Source: Rhodomicrobium udaipurense JA643 (GTDB lineage: Bacteria > Pseudomonadota > Alphaproteobacteria > Rhizobiales > Rhodomicrobiaceae). From it: a stretch of 32,284 nt of DNA. Location of the stretch: the NCBI RefSeq assembly GCF_000636015.1, contig NZ_JFZJ01000028.1, forward strand, positions 1 to 32,284, in the 5' to 3' direction. The notes under the pieces were generated by a model. The model was not told the DNA's origin, made no database searches, and worked only from the letters and a program-made list of their open reading frames with translations. Of the stretch, positions 8,731-17,222 are shown one piece after another. Position numbers and translations under genes: made by a program. Each line of letters starts with the position of its first letter. Position 1 is the first letter of the stretch.

Positions 8731-9108
8731 TCAGGCGCGGCTATCGAGAGCCTCCGCCGCACTTCCGCACCGCGTCGAACCCGGCGACGCGGGCCGGTCG
8801 ACGTCGAGAATGTCGAGGATCGCCCGCGCCCTCGCATTGCTGAGCGAATAAATGACGTGATGGCCCTGCCGCTCGGCCGCGACGATGCCGTCAAGGCGCA
8901 GCCGCGCGAGATGCTGCGAGGCGAGGCTTTGCCGCAAACTCAGGCGCTCGCAAAGATCCATTACCGTATGCGGGGCCTGATCGAGAAGGCGCAGGATCTG
9001 AAGCCGGTGCGGATTGGCAAGGGCGCGCAACATATTGGCCGCCTGCACTGGGCCGCGCCCCGCCGCGACATCCGTCCTTGCTCCGCCTGTCCTGTCGAGT
9101 TTTCCCAT
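8731..9108 (-). CDS. ArsR-family winged-helix transcriptional regulator
   Basis: A 125-residue DNA-binding protein. The ArsR fold is shown by MLRALANPHRLQILRLLDQ (residues 26-43), the recognition helix segment SLRQSLASQHLARLRLDGIV (57-76), and the wing AAERQGHHVIYSLSN (77-91). The metal-binding ELCVCDL motif of ArsR itself is absent. Only two cysteines exist (C53 and C114), so arsenic or metal sensing by the usual site is unlikely, and the inducer is unknown. It lies on the same strand as and upstream of livH, 146 bases away, and 121 bases downstream of the aminotransferase gene. Regulation of the liv operon or of itself is a guess from position. Confidence 0.9.
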   Translation of the reverse strand: MGKLDRTGGARTDVAAGRGPVQAANMLRALANPHRLQILRLLDQAPHTVMDLCERLSLRQSLASQHLARLRLDGIVAAERQGHHVIYSLSNARARAILDILDVDRPASPGSTRCGSAAEALDSRA

Positions 9109-9229
9109 TCCGCGCCCCGTAAATCCTTAACTTTGTGCGTTCTGAAACTTTCTCATTGGATGATACGGGGTTTCGAACATCGCCGGTTTCAGATGTTTGC
9201 CAGAACGGTTCAAATAAACGAGAGGCATA

Positions 9230-10579
9230 TCAGGCGCCCAAATCCTCGTCGAAAGCGCCGGGTACGTTGAAGCTTCGCTGCACGATTTGCGAAGGACGCC
9301 CATGGAGGTGCCTTTCGAAGCCGTCATCGAGCGCGCGGGCATAGACCGCAAGCGATGCATCCACTGCGTCAAGCGTCCGCGCGATATCGTTTGCGGTGTG
9401 CGAATAGCAGACGGCGAGCGAAGGACAGATAACGCCGCCGCGGACCATCTCTTGCAGGAAAAGCGAGCGGTATCCCTGCGAGGGCCTGCGGTCCCGGTCG
9501 AACGTGGCGAAGACGAGGCAGCTATCGCGGCCAACGACGGAGACATAGTCGCCGAGCCCGTGACGGCGGATCGCCTGTTCGAAGCCATCGCGGAGCGAAG
9601 CGCCAAGCCGGTGCAGCGTTTCGATGACCGGTTGTTGCTTGTAAGTCTCGATGGTGGCGATGGCTGCCGCGAGCGGCCCGGTCTCCCCACCGTGGGTCGT
9701 GGAAAGCAGGAAGACGCGCGGCTTGTCGTAGTGGTGAAAGCCGCCGAGCCGCATGAATTCGCGTTTGCCGCACAGCGCCGACACGGAAAAGCCGTTGCCG
9801 AGCGCCTTGCCGAAAGTGCTCAGGTCGGGCTCTATGTCGTAATGCGCCTGCCCGCCGCCATTTGCCCACCTGAATCCCGTTATCATTTCATCGAGAACGA
9901 ACAGCGCGCCATTGCGATGGCAGAGTTCCTTCAGCCGATGGAGGAAGTCGTCCTTCGGATCTGCGCCGCGCGACGGTTCGAGGATGATAGCCGCGATCTT
10001 GCCGGGATAGCGGTCGAAAAGCGCCGCCGCGCCGTCCAGGTCGTCATAGCGGAACGTCAGCGTCAGGTCTTTCGTCGCCTGCGGCACGCCCGCGCCCATC
10101 AGCGTCGTGCCCATAAACCAGTCATCCACCGAAAAGAACGGGTGATCCGAGCAACAGGCGACGTAATCGCGCCCGGTGTAGGCCCGCGCAAGCTTCATCG
10201 CGCCGGAGGTGGCGTCGGAACCGTCCTTGCAGAATTTCACCATGTCCGCGCCGATGAGGCTCAGCAACTGCTCGGCGCACTCGACTTCGATCGGGCTCGG
10301 CCGCGTGAAATTGCACCCGTTCGCGATCTCTTTTTGCACAGCCTCAACGACGGCGGGAAAGGCATGCCCGAGCGTTACGGCTCGATTGCCCATGCCATAT
10401 TCGATGAACTCGTTGCCGTCGACGTCCCACACGTGAGCGCCACGGCCGCGCGCAATGAAGCCCGGCGCAAGGACAGGATATTGATCGAGGCCCTTCGCAT
10501 AGGTGTGGCATCCTGCGGGAATGAGTTGCAGAGCTTTCGTCTGGAGCGCCTTCGATCTGGAAAAAGACTGAGCCGTCAT
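9230..10579 (-). CDS. PLP-dependent class III aminotransferase, glutamate-1-semialdehyde aminomutase-like
   Basis: A 449-residue PLP enzyme. The GSA-aminomutase/aspartate aminotransferase class III features are GAHVWDVDGNEFIEYGMG (residues 48-64), KDGSDATSGAMKLAR (118-132), the PLP-ring aspartate in FVLDEMITGFR (D230) and the Schiff-base lysine in LSTFGKALGNG (K258). Alphaproteobacteria make 5-aminolevulinate with ALA synthase, so a true hemL is not expected. Relatives of this type are found in polysaccharide clusters, where they may transfer an amino group to a keto sugar or make an amino-acid-like substituent. ATG 10579 has an AGGCAGG ribosome site. It is transcribed away from the co-polymerase gene across a 398-base AT-rich gap, so it is probably the first left-hand gene of the polysaccharide locus. 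The substrate is unknown. Confidence 0.85.
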   Translation of the reverse strand: MTAQSFSRSKALQTKALQLIPAGCHTYAKGLDQYPVLAPGFIARGRGAHVWDVDGNEFIEYGMGNRAVTLGHAFPAVVEAVQKEIANGCNFTRPSPIEVECAEQLLSLIGADMVKFCKDGSDATSGAMKLARAYTGRDYVACCSDHPFFSVDDWFMGTTLMGAGVPQATKDLTLTFRYDDLDGAAALFDRYPGKIAAIILEPSRGADPKDDFLHRLKELCHRNGALFVLDEMITGFRWANGGGQAHYDIEPDLSTFGKALGNGFSVSALCGKREFMRLGGFHHYDKPRVFLLSTTHGGETGPLAAAIATIETYKQQPVIETLHRLGASLRDGFEQAIRRHGLGDYVSVVGRDSCLVFATFDRDRRPSQGYRSLFLQEMVRGGVICPSLAVCYSHTANDIARTLDAVDASLAVYARALDDGFERHLHGRPSQIVQRSFNVPGAFDEDLGA

Positions 10580-10977
10580 ATCCTGCCTATTCCGCTGGTA
10601 TCTGGTGCTAAAGAACGTTTGTGTATAAATATAAATTAAAATTCTGCGAACATATTAACGATACCATTTTCATTGCAGAGGTTAACTATAAGCATGCGGT
10701 TGATGATATCAGATCCTAATCATTGGAACGCAATGGAATGAGTGACAGTGATATGCAAATCGTTTTATTTTATTTGGTTAAATGACTTATCTCATATCCG
10801 TTGACTTGCAGTCGCTTGTGATTTGTGCCTACAAGTGGGCCTGCGCATACATCTGGTTTGGCCAAGTTGTACGCGAAATTCGATAGATGGCTGTGTAGCG
10901 GCAAGACTCGACTGCGGCTTCAATGCCGGATCGGGGAGCGATTTTGCTAGAGGCCGCGTTAATTTTTGAGTTCTCCG
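10580..10977. promoter_or_regulatory. AT-rich divergent intergenic region at the left of the polysaccharide locus
   Basis: These 398 bases separate the minus-strand aminotransferase from the plus-strand co-polymerase gene and must hold both promoters. Positions 10615-10790 are clearly richer in A and T than the flanking genes. They contain TTAACG at 10655-10660 and GTTAAC at 10681-10686, and CGTTAA occurs at 10957-10962 close to the co-polymerase start. A possible minus-strand promoter has TTCGCA and TATACA 17 bases apart around 10625-10650, but the match is weak. No convincing open frame or RNA was found in it. Confidence 0.5.
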
Positions 10978-12168
10978 ATGCATGACGTTGTCGCCCCGTC
11001 CGACGATCGCGAGATCGATTTCCGGAAAATTCTGGCCGCGCTTTTCGCTAACGTGCGTCTCGTCCTCGCTGCGGCGGGGACAGGCGTTGTGCTCGCCGTG
11101 CTTCTCATCGTCGTCTCGAACCCGGTCTACAAGGCGACGGCGAAAGTCCTCATCGACACACGGCAACAAAACATCCTTTCGAGCGAGGAGCTGGTCAAGA
11201 GCGCCATCTTCGACACGTCAGCAATAGACACGCAGGTTGAACTTCTCACATCGGGAAGCGTGGCGCGCCGGGCGCTGGCCGAACTCTCGGACAAATCGTC
11301 AGCTGGCGCAGTGAAGCGGGAAACCTTCACGGATAAGGAAATTCGCGCCTTTCTGGCCAATCTTTCGGTCGCGCGAAAAGGGCTGACCTACGTTCTCGAC
11401 GTGACCTTCTCGGCACGCAACGCCGCAGAGGCAGCCAACGCCGCCAATGTCATCGTGAAGGCCTATATCGATGAAGCTGCGAGCGCCGACATGAACGCCG
11501 CGCAAAAAGCCAACGCCTGGCTGCAAGGCCGGATCAAGAATCTCGAACCCGAGGTGATCAAGCTCGAAAAGCTGATCCAGGATTACAAGGGCGTGAACGG
11601 ACTGGTCAGCCTTGGCGAGCAGACCGTCGAGGAGCGAAATCTCGTTGAGTACATCGGCCAGCTCGGCCTCGCGAGAGCCGCGCTCGCCGAGGCGCAGGCG
11701 AAGCGCGACCTCGACCAGTCGAAAAGCGCCATGTCGCTCCAGTCGCAGGACGCCTATTCGATCGCGCGAACGAAAGTCACCCTGATGGAGCGTGGCCTCG
11801 AAACGCTGCGCGCCGAGGTTGTCAGCCGGCGGGAGAAAGAACTCCAGCTTCAGGAAATGGAGCGCGAATCGACCGCCGCGAAAGAGCTTTATGCCTCGCT
11901 CCTGAAGCGGCAGCGCGAGATCGAGGCGCAGGAGAGCCGCAGCGCCGCCTATGCCCGCGTGGTGCAGGAGGCGCTTCCCCCTGCGTGGCCGTCGTGGCCA
12001 CCGAAAGCGCTGCTTCTTCTCGCGGGCGCGTTCATCGGTTTCGTAGCGGGCGTGCTCATCGTGGTGGCAAGGCTCGTTGCGCGGTTCAGAGGGATTACGC
12101 TGCGGTCGCTTCGTCTCTCTCTCGACGGCGGCACCCCTCATGCCCGCCCTTCGGGACGCGATGCGTAA
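10978..12168 (+). CDS. Polysaccharide co-polymerase (PCP-2/GumC-ExoP N-terminal type, no kinase domain)
   Basis: A 396-residue inner-membrane protein that in this family controls chain length and links the cytoplasmic-face machinery to the export channel. It has the Wzz-type start EIDFRKILAALFANVRLVL, TM1 at about 27-47, the post-TM motif NPVYKATAKVLID, a long periplasmic region with heptad-rich helices (about 170-330), a proline-rich segment PPAWPSWPP just before TM2, and TM2 at about 344-366. The ~30-residue cytoplasmic tail has no Walker motifs or Tyr cluster, so the autokinase domain of ExoP is missing and would have to be a separate protein or absent. I chose ATG 10978. A TTG at 10966 in frame is possible, and neither has a strong ribosome site. 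Its 3' end overlaps the flippase gene. Confidence 0.88.
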   Translation: MHDVVAPSDDREIDFRKILAALFANVRLVLAAAGTGVVLAVLLIVVSNPVYKATAKVLIDTRQQNILSSEELVKSAIFDTSAIDTQVELLTSGSVARRALAELSDKSSAGAVKRETFTDKEIRAFLANLSVARKGLTYVLDVTFSARNAAEAANAANVIVKAYIDEAASADMNAAQKANAWLQGRIKNLEPEVIKLEKLIQDYKGVNGLVSLGEQTVEERNLVEYIGQLGLARAALAEAQAKRDLDQSKSAMSLQSQDAYSIARTKVTLMERGLETLRAEVVSRREKELQLQEMERESTAAKELYASLLKRQREIEAQESRSAAYARVVQEALPPAWPSWPPKALLLLAGAFIGFVAGVLIVVARLVARFRGITLRSLRLSLDGGTPHARPSGRDA

Positions 12169-13462
12169 GTCAATATTTTACTCCGTCATCGATCAGGCCG
12201 CGCTCAGCGCCTTCAACTTCGCGCTTGCCTTCGCGCTCATCCGTATCTGGAGCGACAATCCTGAGGTTTTCGGAGTCTATTCGATGGTATTCGCGGGCGC
12301 GCTCGCGCTGACGTCGGTGCAGAACGCGCTGATAAACGCCCAGTTCACCATCCTCCGCCCCAAGGCGACGAGCGACAACGACGAAGCCACTCTTCTTTCG
12401 ATGTTCTGGACGGTGAACGTCGCGGTCGTGCTCGGCGCGATGAGCCTGATGTTTGCCGCGATCCTCGCCACGGGCGGCCACCTCGCGCTGGCCGCGTCGG
12501 CTGCTGTCTATGTCAGCGCAACGCTTCTGCGCGAATATACCCGCAGCCATCATTTCTCCAACATGAACGTACGAGCCGTGCTGGCCCTCGACGGTGTTTC
12601 GCTCGCGACAAGTATCGTTCTCCTCGCGGTCGCCTATGCGTTCGGGCCGCCGCTAGACCTGCCGATCCTGTTCGCGATTTTGGCAACGGGGCTGCTCATT
12701 GCTTCCGCGCTCGCGGCCGTCACTCAGCGCCAGCATTATCGCATCCTCTGCGACAGGAAGACCGCAGCCTTCTATCGCGATGTCTGGCGAAGGCATTCCT
12801 TCTGGGCGCTGATGGGCGTAATCACATCGGAATTTCAGCAGCGCGGCTACGTTTTCGTGGTGGCGGCGGCATTCGGTGCGGGAAGCGTGGCGCTGATTCA
12901 GGCGGCCGCCTTGCTGTTCCGTCCGATCCAGCTCGTGACGCACGCCTGGGGCAAGCTCGCCCGCGCGGTTCTCGCCGAGCATCTGGCCAACGGAGATGTC
13001 GCCCGCGCCCGCGCCTTCACGCTCGCAAGCTTCGCGGTGCTTGGCGGCCTTTTTCTCGCTTTCTCTGCGGCGCTGGCGCTCGGCTGGCCCTTCATTAGCG
13101 AAAGCCTCTTTCGAGGGCGCTACACCGACCTCGGCGGGATCGTCGTACTTTGGGGGATCGCGGCGGGCGTCATCATGGCGACGGGCATTTTCAGTCTCGA
13201 AGTGCAGACGCTCATGCGATTCAAGGCACTGAGTTTCGGCGCGGCGCTGGGCGCGCTCGTCTGCGCGCTGGTGCTGGCCCTCGTGGTGGTCCTCGGCGAT
13301 TTCCGCGCATCGGTTCTTGCCGTGATCGCGGGCCAATTGGCGTTCTTCGCCGTGGTGCTGCGCCTCCTGCCGAAAACCGGCTCTGCGGCGGCGGTTCCGT
13401 CGGAAACCGCCCGTGACGCATCCATTCCCGCGCCTGTCGAAAAGGATGTGGCCACACCATGA
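12140..13462 (+). CDS. Wzx-type oligosaccharide flippase (MOP superfamily)
   Basis: A 440-residue protein with about 12 hydrophobic segments, matching the polysaccharide transporter branch of the MOP/MATE superfamily that moves undecaprenyl-linked repeat units to the periplasmic face. Recognisable parts are the opening SIFYSVIDQAALSAFNFALA with RIWS following, and FRPIQLVTHAWGKLARAVL in the middle, typical of the family. The frame is open further upstream, but ATG 12140 (or 12161, MRKSIFYS) is the sensible start because it overlaps the preceding gene by only 29 or 8 bases. It ends in an ATGA overlap (13459-13462) with the GH10 gene, so the two are translationally coupled. Confidence 0.87.
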   Translation: MPALRDAMRKSIFYSVIDQAALSAFNFALAFALIRIWSDNPEVFGVYSMVFAGALALTSVQNALINAQFTILRPKATSDNDEATLLSMFWTVNVAVVLGAMSLMFAAILATGGHLALAASAAVYVSATLLREYTRSHHFSNMNVRAVLALDGVSLATSIVLLAVAYAFGPPLDLPILFAILATGLLIASALAAVTQRQHYRILCDRKTAAFYRDVWRRHSFWALMGVITSEFQQRGYVFVVAAAFGAGSVALIQAAALLFRPIQLVTHAWGKLARAVLAEHLANGDVARARAFTLASFAVLGGLFLAFSAALALGWPFISESLFRGRYTDLGGIVVLWGIAAGVIMATGIFSLEVQTLMRFKALSFGAALGALVCALVLALVVVLGDFRASVLAVIAGQLAFFAVVLRLLPKTGSAAAVPSETARDASIPAPVEKDVATP

Positions 13463-14562
13463 GGTTAACCCGCCGCGAAATCCTCCGTCTTGTCGCGCTC
13501 GGGGCCTTGAGCACCGCGCTCGATAGCGCAAGCGCCGAGGAGCAAAAGCCGAATTTGAGGCAGCTTGGTGCGGATAAAAGGCTCGCGATCGGCTCCGCGT
13601 TCTCGACGAACGAACTCAATCCCGATGACGAGAGCCTCTTCCGGCACGAACTTTCGCGGATCACGCCCGAAAACGAGCTGAAGATGACCGCTATCAGGCC
13701 GACGCGCGAGACATTCGACTTCGCACGCGCCGATGCAATCGCCGATTTCGCCCGACGCGGCTGTCTGGAAATGCGCGGCCATGCGCTCATCTGGAATAAC
13801 GACCGACAGCCGAGTTGGCTTGCTACGCTCTCTGATGCAGAGATGCGCTCGGCCATCGAGGAGCACATCGAACGCACCATGGGGCGCTATGAGGGCATCG
13901 AGGTTTGGGATGTGATCAACGAGCCGGTCGGCACCGTGGCGTTCGGGCCTTACATGCTGCGCGATGGCCCGTTCGTTCAGCGCCTCGGGCCGGACTACAT
14001 CGCGTTCACCTTTCGCGCCGCCCGCGCCGTGGCACCAGCAGCGAAGCTCGTTCTGAACGAAACGCACACCGAGCGCGACGACCGCTTCGGCCGGAACTAT
14101 CGCAGACGCCTCCTTCATGTGATTGACTGGCTTCAGGATACCGGCGTGCCGCTCGACGGAATCGGGCTGCAAGGCCATCTCCAACCCGACAAGCCCTTCG
14201 ATCCGGACGGTTTCGGCGCATTCCTCGACGAGATCGCGCGGCGGAAGCTTTTCATCGAGATCACCGAACTTGACGTCAACGACGCGAGCTTTCCCGACGA
14301 CATCGCTGCGCGCGATCAGGCCGTCGCCGCAACATATCGGCGCTTCCTTCGCACCGCGCTGGCAAATCCGGCGGTGAGGAGCCTCAGCTTCTGGCAACTC
14401 GGCGACGGTGCAAGCTGGTATTTCGCGCAGTCGGTGGACGAGAACCCGTCAGGCCACCGCCGCCCGCGTCCGCTGCTTTACGACGCCGACATGCGGCCGA
14501 AACTCGCTTTCGACGCGGTGGCGGATGAATTGCGGCGAATGCCCGAGCGCCCCCGCGGCTAA
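13459..14562 (+). CDS. Secreted GH10 family glycosidase (endo-beta-1,4-xylanase-like)
   Basis: A 367-residue glycoside hydrolase family 10 enzyme. The N-terminus MRLTRREILRLVALGALSTA has a twin-arginine-like motif (TRREIL) and a cleavable end near SASA, so export is likely by Tat. Family landmarks are TPENELKM (69-76), GHALIWNND (107-115), the acid/base in WDVINEP (E155), and the nucleophile in FIEITELDV (E270). Both catalytic glutamates are present and the length is that of a single-domain GH10. Known GH10 enzymes cut beta-1,4 xylan or related beta-glucans. Here the gene is fused translationally to the flippase and its 3' end overlaps the polymerase gene by four bases in convergent orientation. 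A role in trimming or releasing the polymer made by this locus is therefore more likely than plant cell-wall feeding, but that is an inference. Confidence 0.93.
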   Translation: MRLTRREILRLVALGALSTALDSASAEEQKPNLRQLGADKRLAIGSAFSTNELNPDDESLFRHELSRITPENELKMTAIRPTRETFDFARADAIADFARRGCLEMRGHALIWNNDRQPSWLATLSDAEMRSAIEEHIERTMGRYEGIEVWDVINEPVGTVAFGPYMLRDGPFVQRLGPDYIAFTFRAARAVAPAAKLVLNETHTERDDRFGRNYRRRLLHVIDWLQDTGVPLDGIGLQGHLQPDKPFDPDGFGAFLDEIARRKLFIEITELDVNDASFPDDIAARDQAVAATYRRFLRTALANPAVRSLSFWQLGDGASWYFAQSVDENPSGHRRPRPLLYDADMRPKLAFDAVADELRRMPERPRG

Positions 14563-15863
14563 CCGCCCGACGGTTCCTCGGGAACGCGCGAGGCAAGGCG
14601 CCGCGCCGTCATGAAACAAAGGGCAACCGTGATGATCCACGGCATGGCGAGGCCACGCGCGAGCGACGATTCCGTGACGTTGTGCACCAGCAGGAAAATC
14701 AGCAGCGAAACGGCGAACAGGAAGAAAGCCCTGTCGCTGACCCGCAGGCGGTCGATAGCAAGGAGGACTTGCCACAGGAACGCGAGCATGAGCGTGAGCC
14801 CCGCCGCGCCGACGGTCAGCGCAAGGTCGAGATATCCATTATGCGACTGCGTCAGCAGATGGATGAAGGACGGGCTCGCCTGAAGGTTCGGCGCATCGAA
14901 GCCTACGCCCCAGAACGACCCGTAGCCGAAGCCGAGAAGCCATCGCGTCTGCCACTGATCGACGGAAAACGCCCAGATTTCGTCCCTCCCGGTGAAGGAA
15001 GCGTCCGGCAGTATCGTCCCGAGCGCTTCGGCCACGGTCATGTCGAGCACGACGGTCACGATAAGGAGCAGACACGCCACAAGCGCGCCTCCGAGCGCAA
15101 GGATCACGGGCATCTTGAGCCGTGTCTCCCTTGTCGCGAGGAGGATCAGCCAGGCGGCGGCGGGCGCGGCGAAGACGAGCGCGGCAGCGGTCTTGTTTCC
15201 CGACAGGATGAGCAGCCCGACCCACGCCGCAAGATAGGCCGCGTTCATGGCGCGCGCGAACGATCCGGAAAGCCGCGTCCGCCACATCGCCCCGATGAAA
15301 AGCCCCGTCACGGCGATTACACCGAGGAAGTTCTTGTCGCCGGATAGCCCGCGAAAAAGGCCGCGATAATCGAACGAAAATGGAAAGGCCATGCTTGCGA
15401 GATTGGCAACCAACGTGATCGCGAAGGCGAGATAGGCGACGCGGAGAATTTCATCCTCCGACCGGCAATAGGCGGTGGCTCCTGCCGCACAGTAAACGCC
15501 GATGATGAGCAGGAGAGTGCGGCGAAACGAGATGTCGGGATGCGTCGCCCACAACGCCGAGATGAGGCAGAACGCGAGGAAAACCGGCAGGATCGAAAGG
15601 GGTGGCAGGAGGCGAAGCAGCCGCTCCGGCCCCTGCAACAGGATGACAAGCGTCACCAGACCCGCGATCGTCAGCCAGAACAGCTGATTGGCGATGTCGC
15701 TGGTGGCCGTCGAGACGGCGAAGGCGCCTTTCTGCAAATCCGTGAAATCCACCGGCGAGAGGTCGGGCGGAAGCATCTCGGCGACCCGAAGCAGGATGAC
15801 GAGCCACAGGAACGCGGGTAGCCACGCAAGGGGCACCTTCGCGCGCGCGGTCGCTTCCGTCAT
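14559..15863 (-). CDS. O-antigen ligase/Wzy-type polymerase family membrane protein
   Basis: A 434-residue protein with 10-12 membrane segments and one large loop, the layout of the Wzy_C/O-antigen ligase family. The landmark LFRGLSGDKNFLGVIAVTGLF corresponds to the family's Gly-Asp/His-Lys-Asn segment, and the periplasmic loop holds FTGRDEIWAFSVDQWQTRW and SHNGYLDLALTVG, including the conserved SHNxYL motif. In a locus with a flippase and a co-polymerase it is best read as the Wzy polymerase, but ligases share all these features. ATG 15863 overlaps the stop of the upstream glycosyltransferase in ATGA (15860-15863). The open frame continues upstream, but only as antisense shadow. Confidence 0.87.
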   Translation of the reverse strand: MTEATARAKVPLAWLPAFLWLVILLRVAEMLPPDLSPVDFTDLQKGAFAVSTATSDIANQLFWLTIAGLVTLVILLQGPERLLRLLPPLSILPVFLAFCLISALWATHPDISFRRTLLLIIGVYCAAGATAYCRSEDEILRVAYLAFAITLVANLASMAFPFSFDYRGLFRGLSGDKNFLGVIAVTGLFIGAMWRTRLSGSFARAMNAAYLAAWVGLLILSGNKTAAALVFAAPAAAWLILLATRETRLKMPVILALGGALVACLLLIVTVVLDMTVAEALGTILPDASFTGRDEIWAFSVDQWQTRWLLGFGYGSFWGVGFDAPNLQASPSFIHLLTQSHNGYLDLALTVGAAGLTLMLAFLWQVLLAIDRLRVSDRAFFLFAVSLLIFLLVHNVTESSLARGLAMPWIITVALCFMTARRLASRVPEEPSGG

Positions 15864-17023
15864 GGCTTGCGAGCCCCGGTGACACGGAGACAGTCTCGGT
15901 ACGCGGCTAGCGTGCGGGCGGAAATGCTCTCCGGATCGTAGGTGTCGAGCGGGGCGGTCGCGCCCCGGCCGGGGCGTTCCGCGCGCGCGACGTTCAGGGT
16001 CTCGCGCAAGCCCTCCGCCGTGAGCGGCTGCGGCAACGGCACGAACCAGCGGCGGCCAAGCTCTTCGGAGAGCGCCTTGAGCGAGCCGAGTTGGGGCGCG
16101 AACACCGGCACGTCGTAGGACAGGGAAAGAAGCACACTGCCTGAGTTCAGGATCTGTTTGAAGTTGAACGCGCCGAGATCCGCAGCGGAATATATCACCG
16201 CCACCTCGTCGTCGGAAAGGCGATGCGGGCGCACGATCACGCGCCCCGCGCTTCCGCTGGCGAGACCGGCGAGCGCCGAGAGATAGGCGGCATCGTCGCA
16301 TGCTCCCGCGATCAGGAGCCGTTCGTCGTTCCGCGCGATACGCAGGAAAGCTTGCGCCAGTTCTAGGATGCCCTTGCTTGGCCGGATCGACCCCACCTCA
16401 GCGAGGATGAAATCGGTCGGCGCGACCCCGAGGTCGTCACGCGCGCGGGCTGTGTCGATGCGCGGGGGATAAGCAGTGCGATAGTGCGGGTGCGGAATGA
16501 CGATCCTTTTGGCGTGCGCGAGTTGGGGATACGCATCGAGACAGCGCCGCTCGGCTTCGGCGGTCAGGTTGATGACAAGATCGACCTTCGCCAAGAAAGC
16601 GGCCATGTAGGCCCGCCAGATGCGTTCGCGGCTGTCGTCAAGCGGCTCGTGCGGCGCGATGTTGTGCGCCGTCCAGACGACGATACCGCCGCGCGCTCTC
16701 ACCCGGTCCATCTGCCGCAACATGCGCGTCGCATAGAGTCGCGACAGAACGGGATGAATGCGGGAGATGCGCCCCCAGAAGATGCGTTCGGGCCAGTGGA
16801 TGTGAAGAACGTCCGTATCGGCAGCGCACGCGCGATAGAAGGAAAACTCCGCGACGGTGCAGCCTTGGCTCGTCATGGGCTCATGGATCAGCCACGTATA
16901 GGGATTGATCGCTCGGTCGGCGAGGCCGGGGCAGGCGACGATGCGCAGCGCGCGGACGCAATCCCGTTTGACACGGTGCGGCGGCGGGGGCAACTCGAAA
17001 GCAGAATCAGGAGTCAGTGACAC
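15860..17023 (-). CDS. GT4-like (GT-B fold) glycosyltransferase
   Basis: A 387-residue cytoplasmic glycosyltransferase with a GT-B layout. The N-terminal domain contains ADTDVLHIHWPERIFWG and GGIVVWTAHNIAPHE. The C-terminal nucleotide-sugar domain begins near DFILAEVGSIRPSKGILEL, with ERLLIAGACDD and SAADLGAFNFKQILNSGS. The usual GT4 EX7E motif is altered: the segment FNFKQILNSGSVLLSLSYDVPVFAP occupies that place. This variant occurs in a set of rhizobial exopolysaccharide mannosyl-type transferases, as I recall, so the donor may be GDP-mannose, but that is uncertain. The start is GTG 17023 with a weak ribosome site. It is the first gene of a two-gene minus-strand unit with the polymerase. 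Confidence 0.82.
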   Translation of the reverse strand: MSLTPDSAFELPPPPHRVKRDCVRALRIVACPGLADRAINPYTWLIHEPMTSQGCTVAEFSFYRACAADTDVLHIHWPERIFWGRISRIHPVLSRLYATRMLRQMDRVRARGGIVVWTAHNIAPHEPLDDSRERIWRAYMAAFLAKVDLVINLTAEAERRCLDAYPQLAHAKRIVIPHPHYRTAYPPRIDTARARDDLGVAPTDFILAEVGSIRPSKGILELAQAFLRIARNDERLLIAGACDDAAYLSALAGLASGSAGRVIVRPHRLSDDEVAVIYSAADLGAFNFKQILNSGSVLLSLSYDVPVFAPQLGSLKALSEELGRRWFVPLPQPLTAEGLRETLNVARAERPGRGATAPLDTYDPESISARTLAAYRDCLRVTGARKP

Positions 17024-17222
17024 GATTTCTCAAATATACCGAATGAAAGTTCCCTGAATCCTAGCATTCTAATTCGCGCGGATCACATCGTTTATTGATT
17101 TCTGTTAAATATTTAAAATTGGACGATTAACCACGCCTCCGATACATCAGTCAGAGTCGGGTTGCGGTCGTTGCGATGCTCTTTGGCTTTGTCTAAACCA
17201 GGACGAAGACGGAGTTTGTAAG
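17024..17222. promoter_or_regulatory. AT-rich divergent promoter region between glycosyltransferase and SDR genes
   Basis: A 199-base gap from which one gene pair is read to the left (15860-17023 and 14559-15863) and another to the right (17223 and 18266). Positions 17085-17130 are strongly AT-rich (for example TTGATTTCTGTTAAATA followed by TTTAAAATT), unlike the surrounding coding DNA. No confident -35/-10 pair can be assigned by eye. Confidence 0.45.

Noticed and set aside
9230-10579. Calling the aminotransferase hemL (haem pathway)
   Set aside because: Alphaproteobacteria use ALA synthase, and the gene neighbours a polysaccharide locus. The family resemblance is real but the pathway is not supported.
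9287-10639. A 450-codon open frame on the plus strand opposite the aminotransferase gene
   Set aside because: Shadow frame. The minus strand encodes a complete PLP enzyme with its catalytic lysine, while this frame has no motif and no ribosome site.
15864-16301. Upstream extension of the polymerase frame by ~146 codons
   Set aside because: The extension is Arg-rich antisense-frame sequence lying wholly inside the glycosyltransferase gene. ATG 15863 in the ATGA overlap gives a normal first membrane helix.
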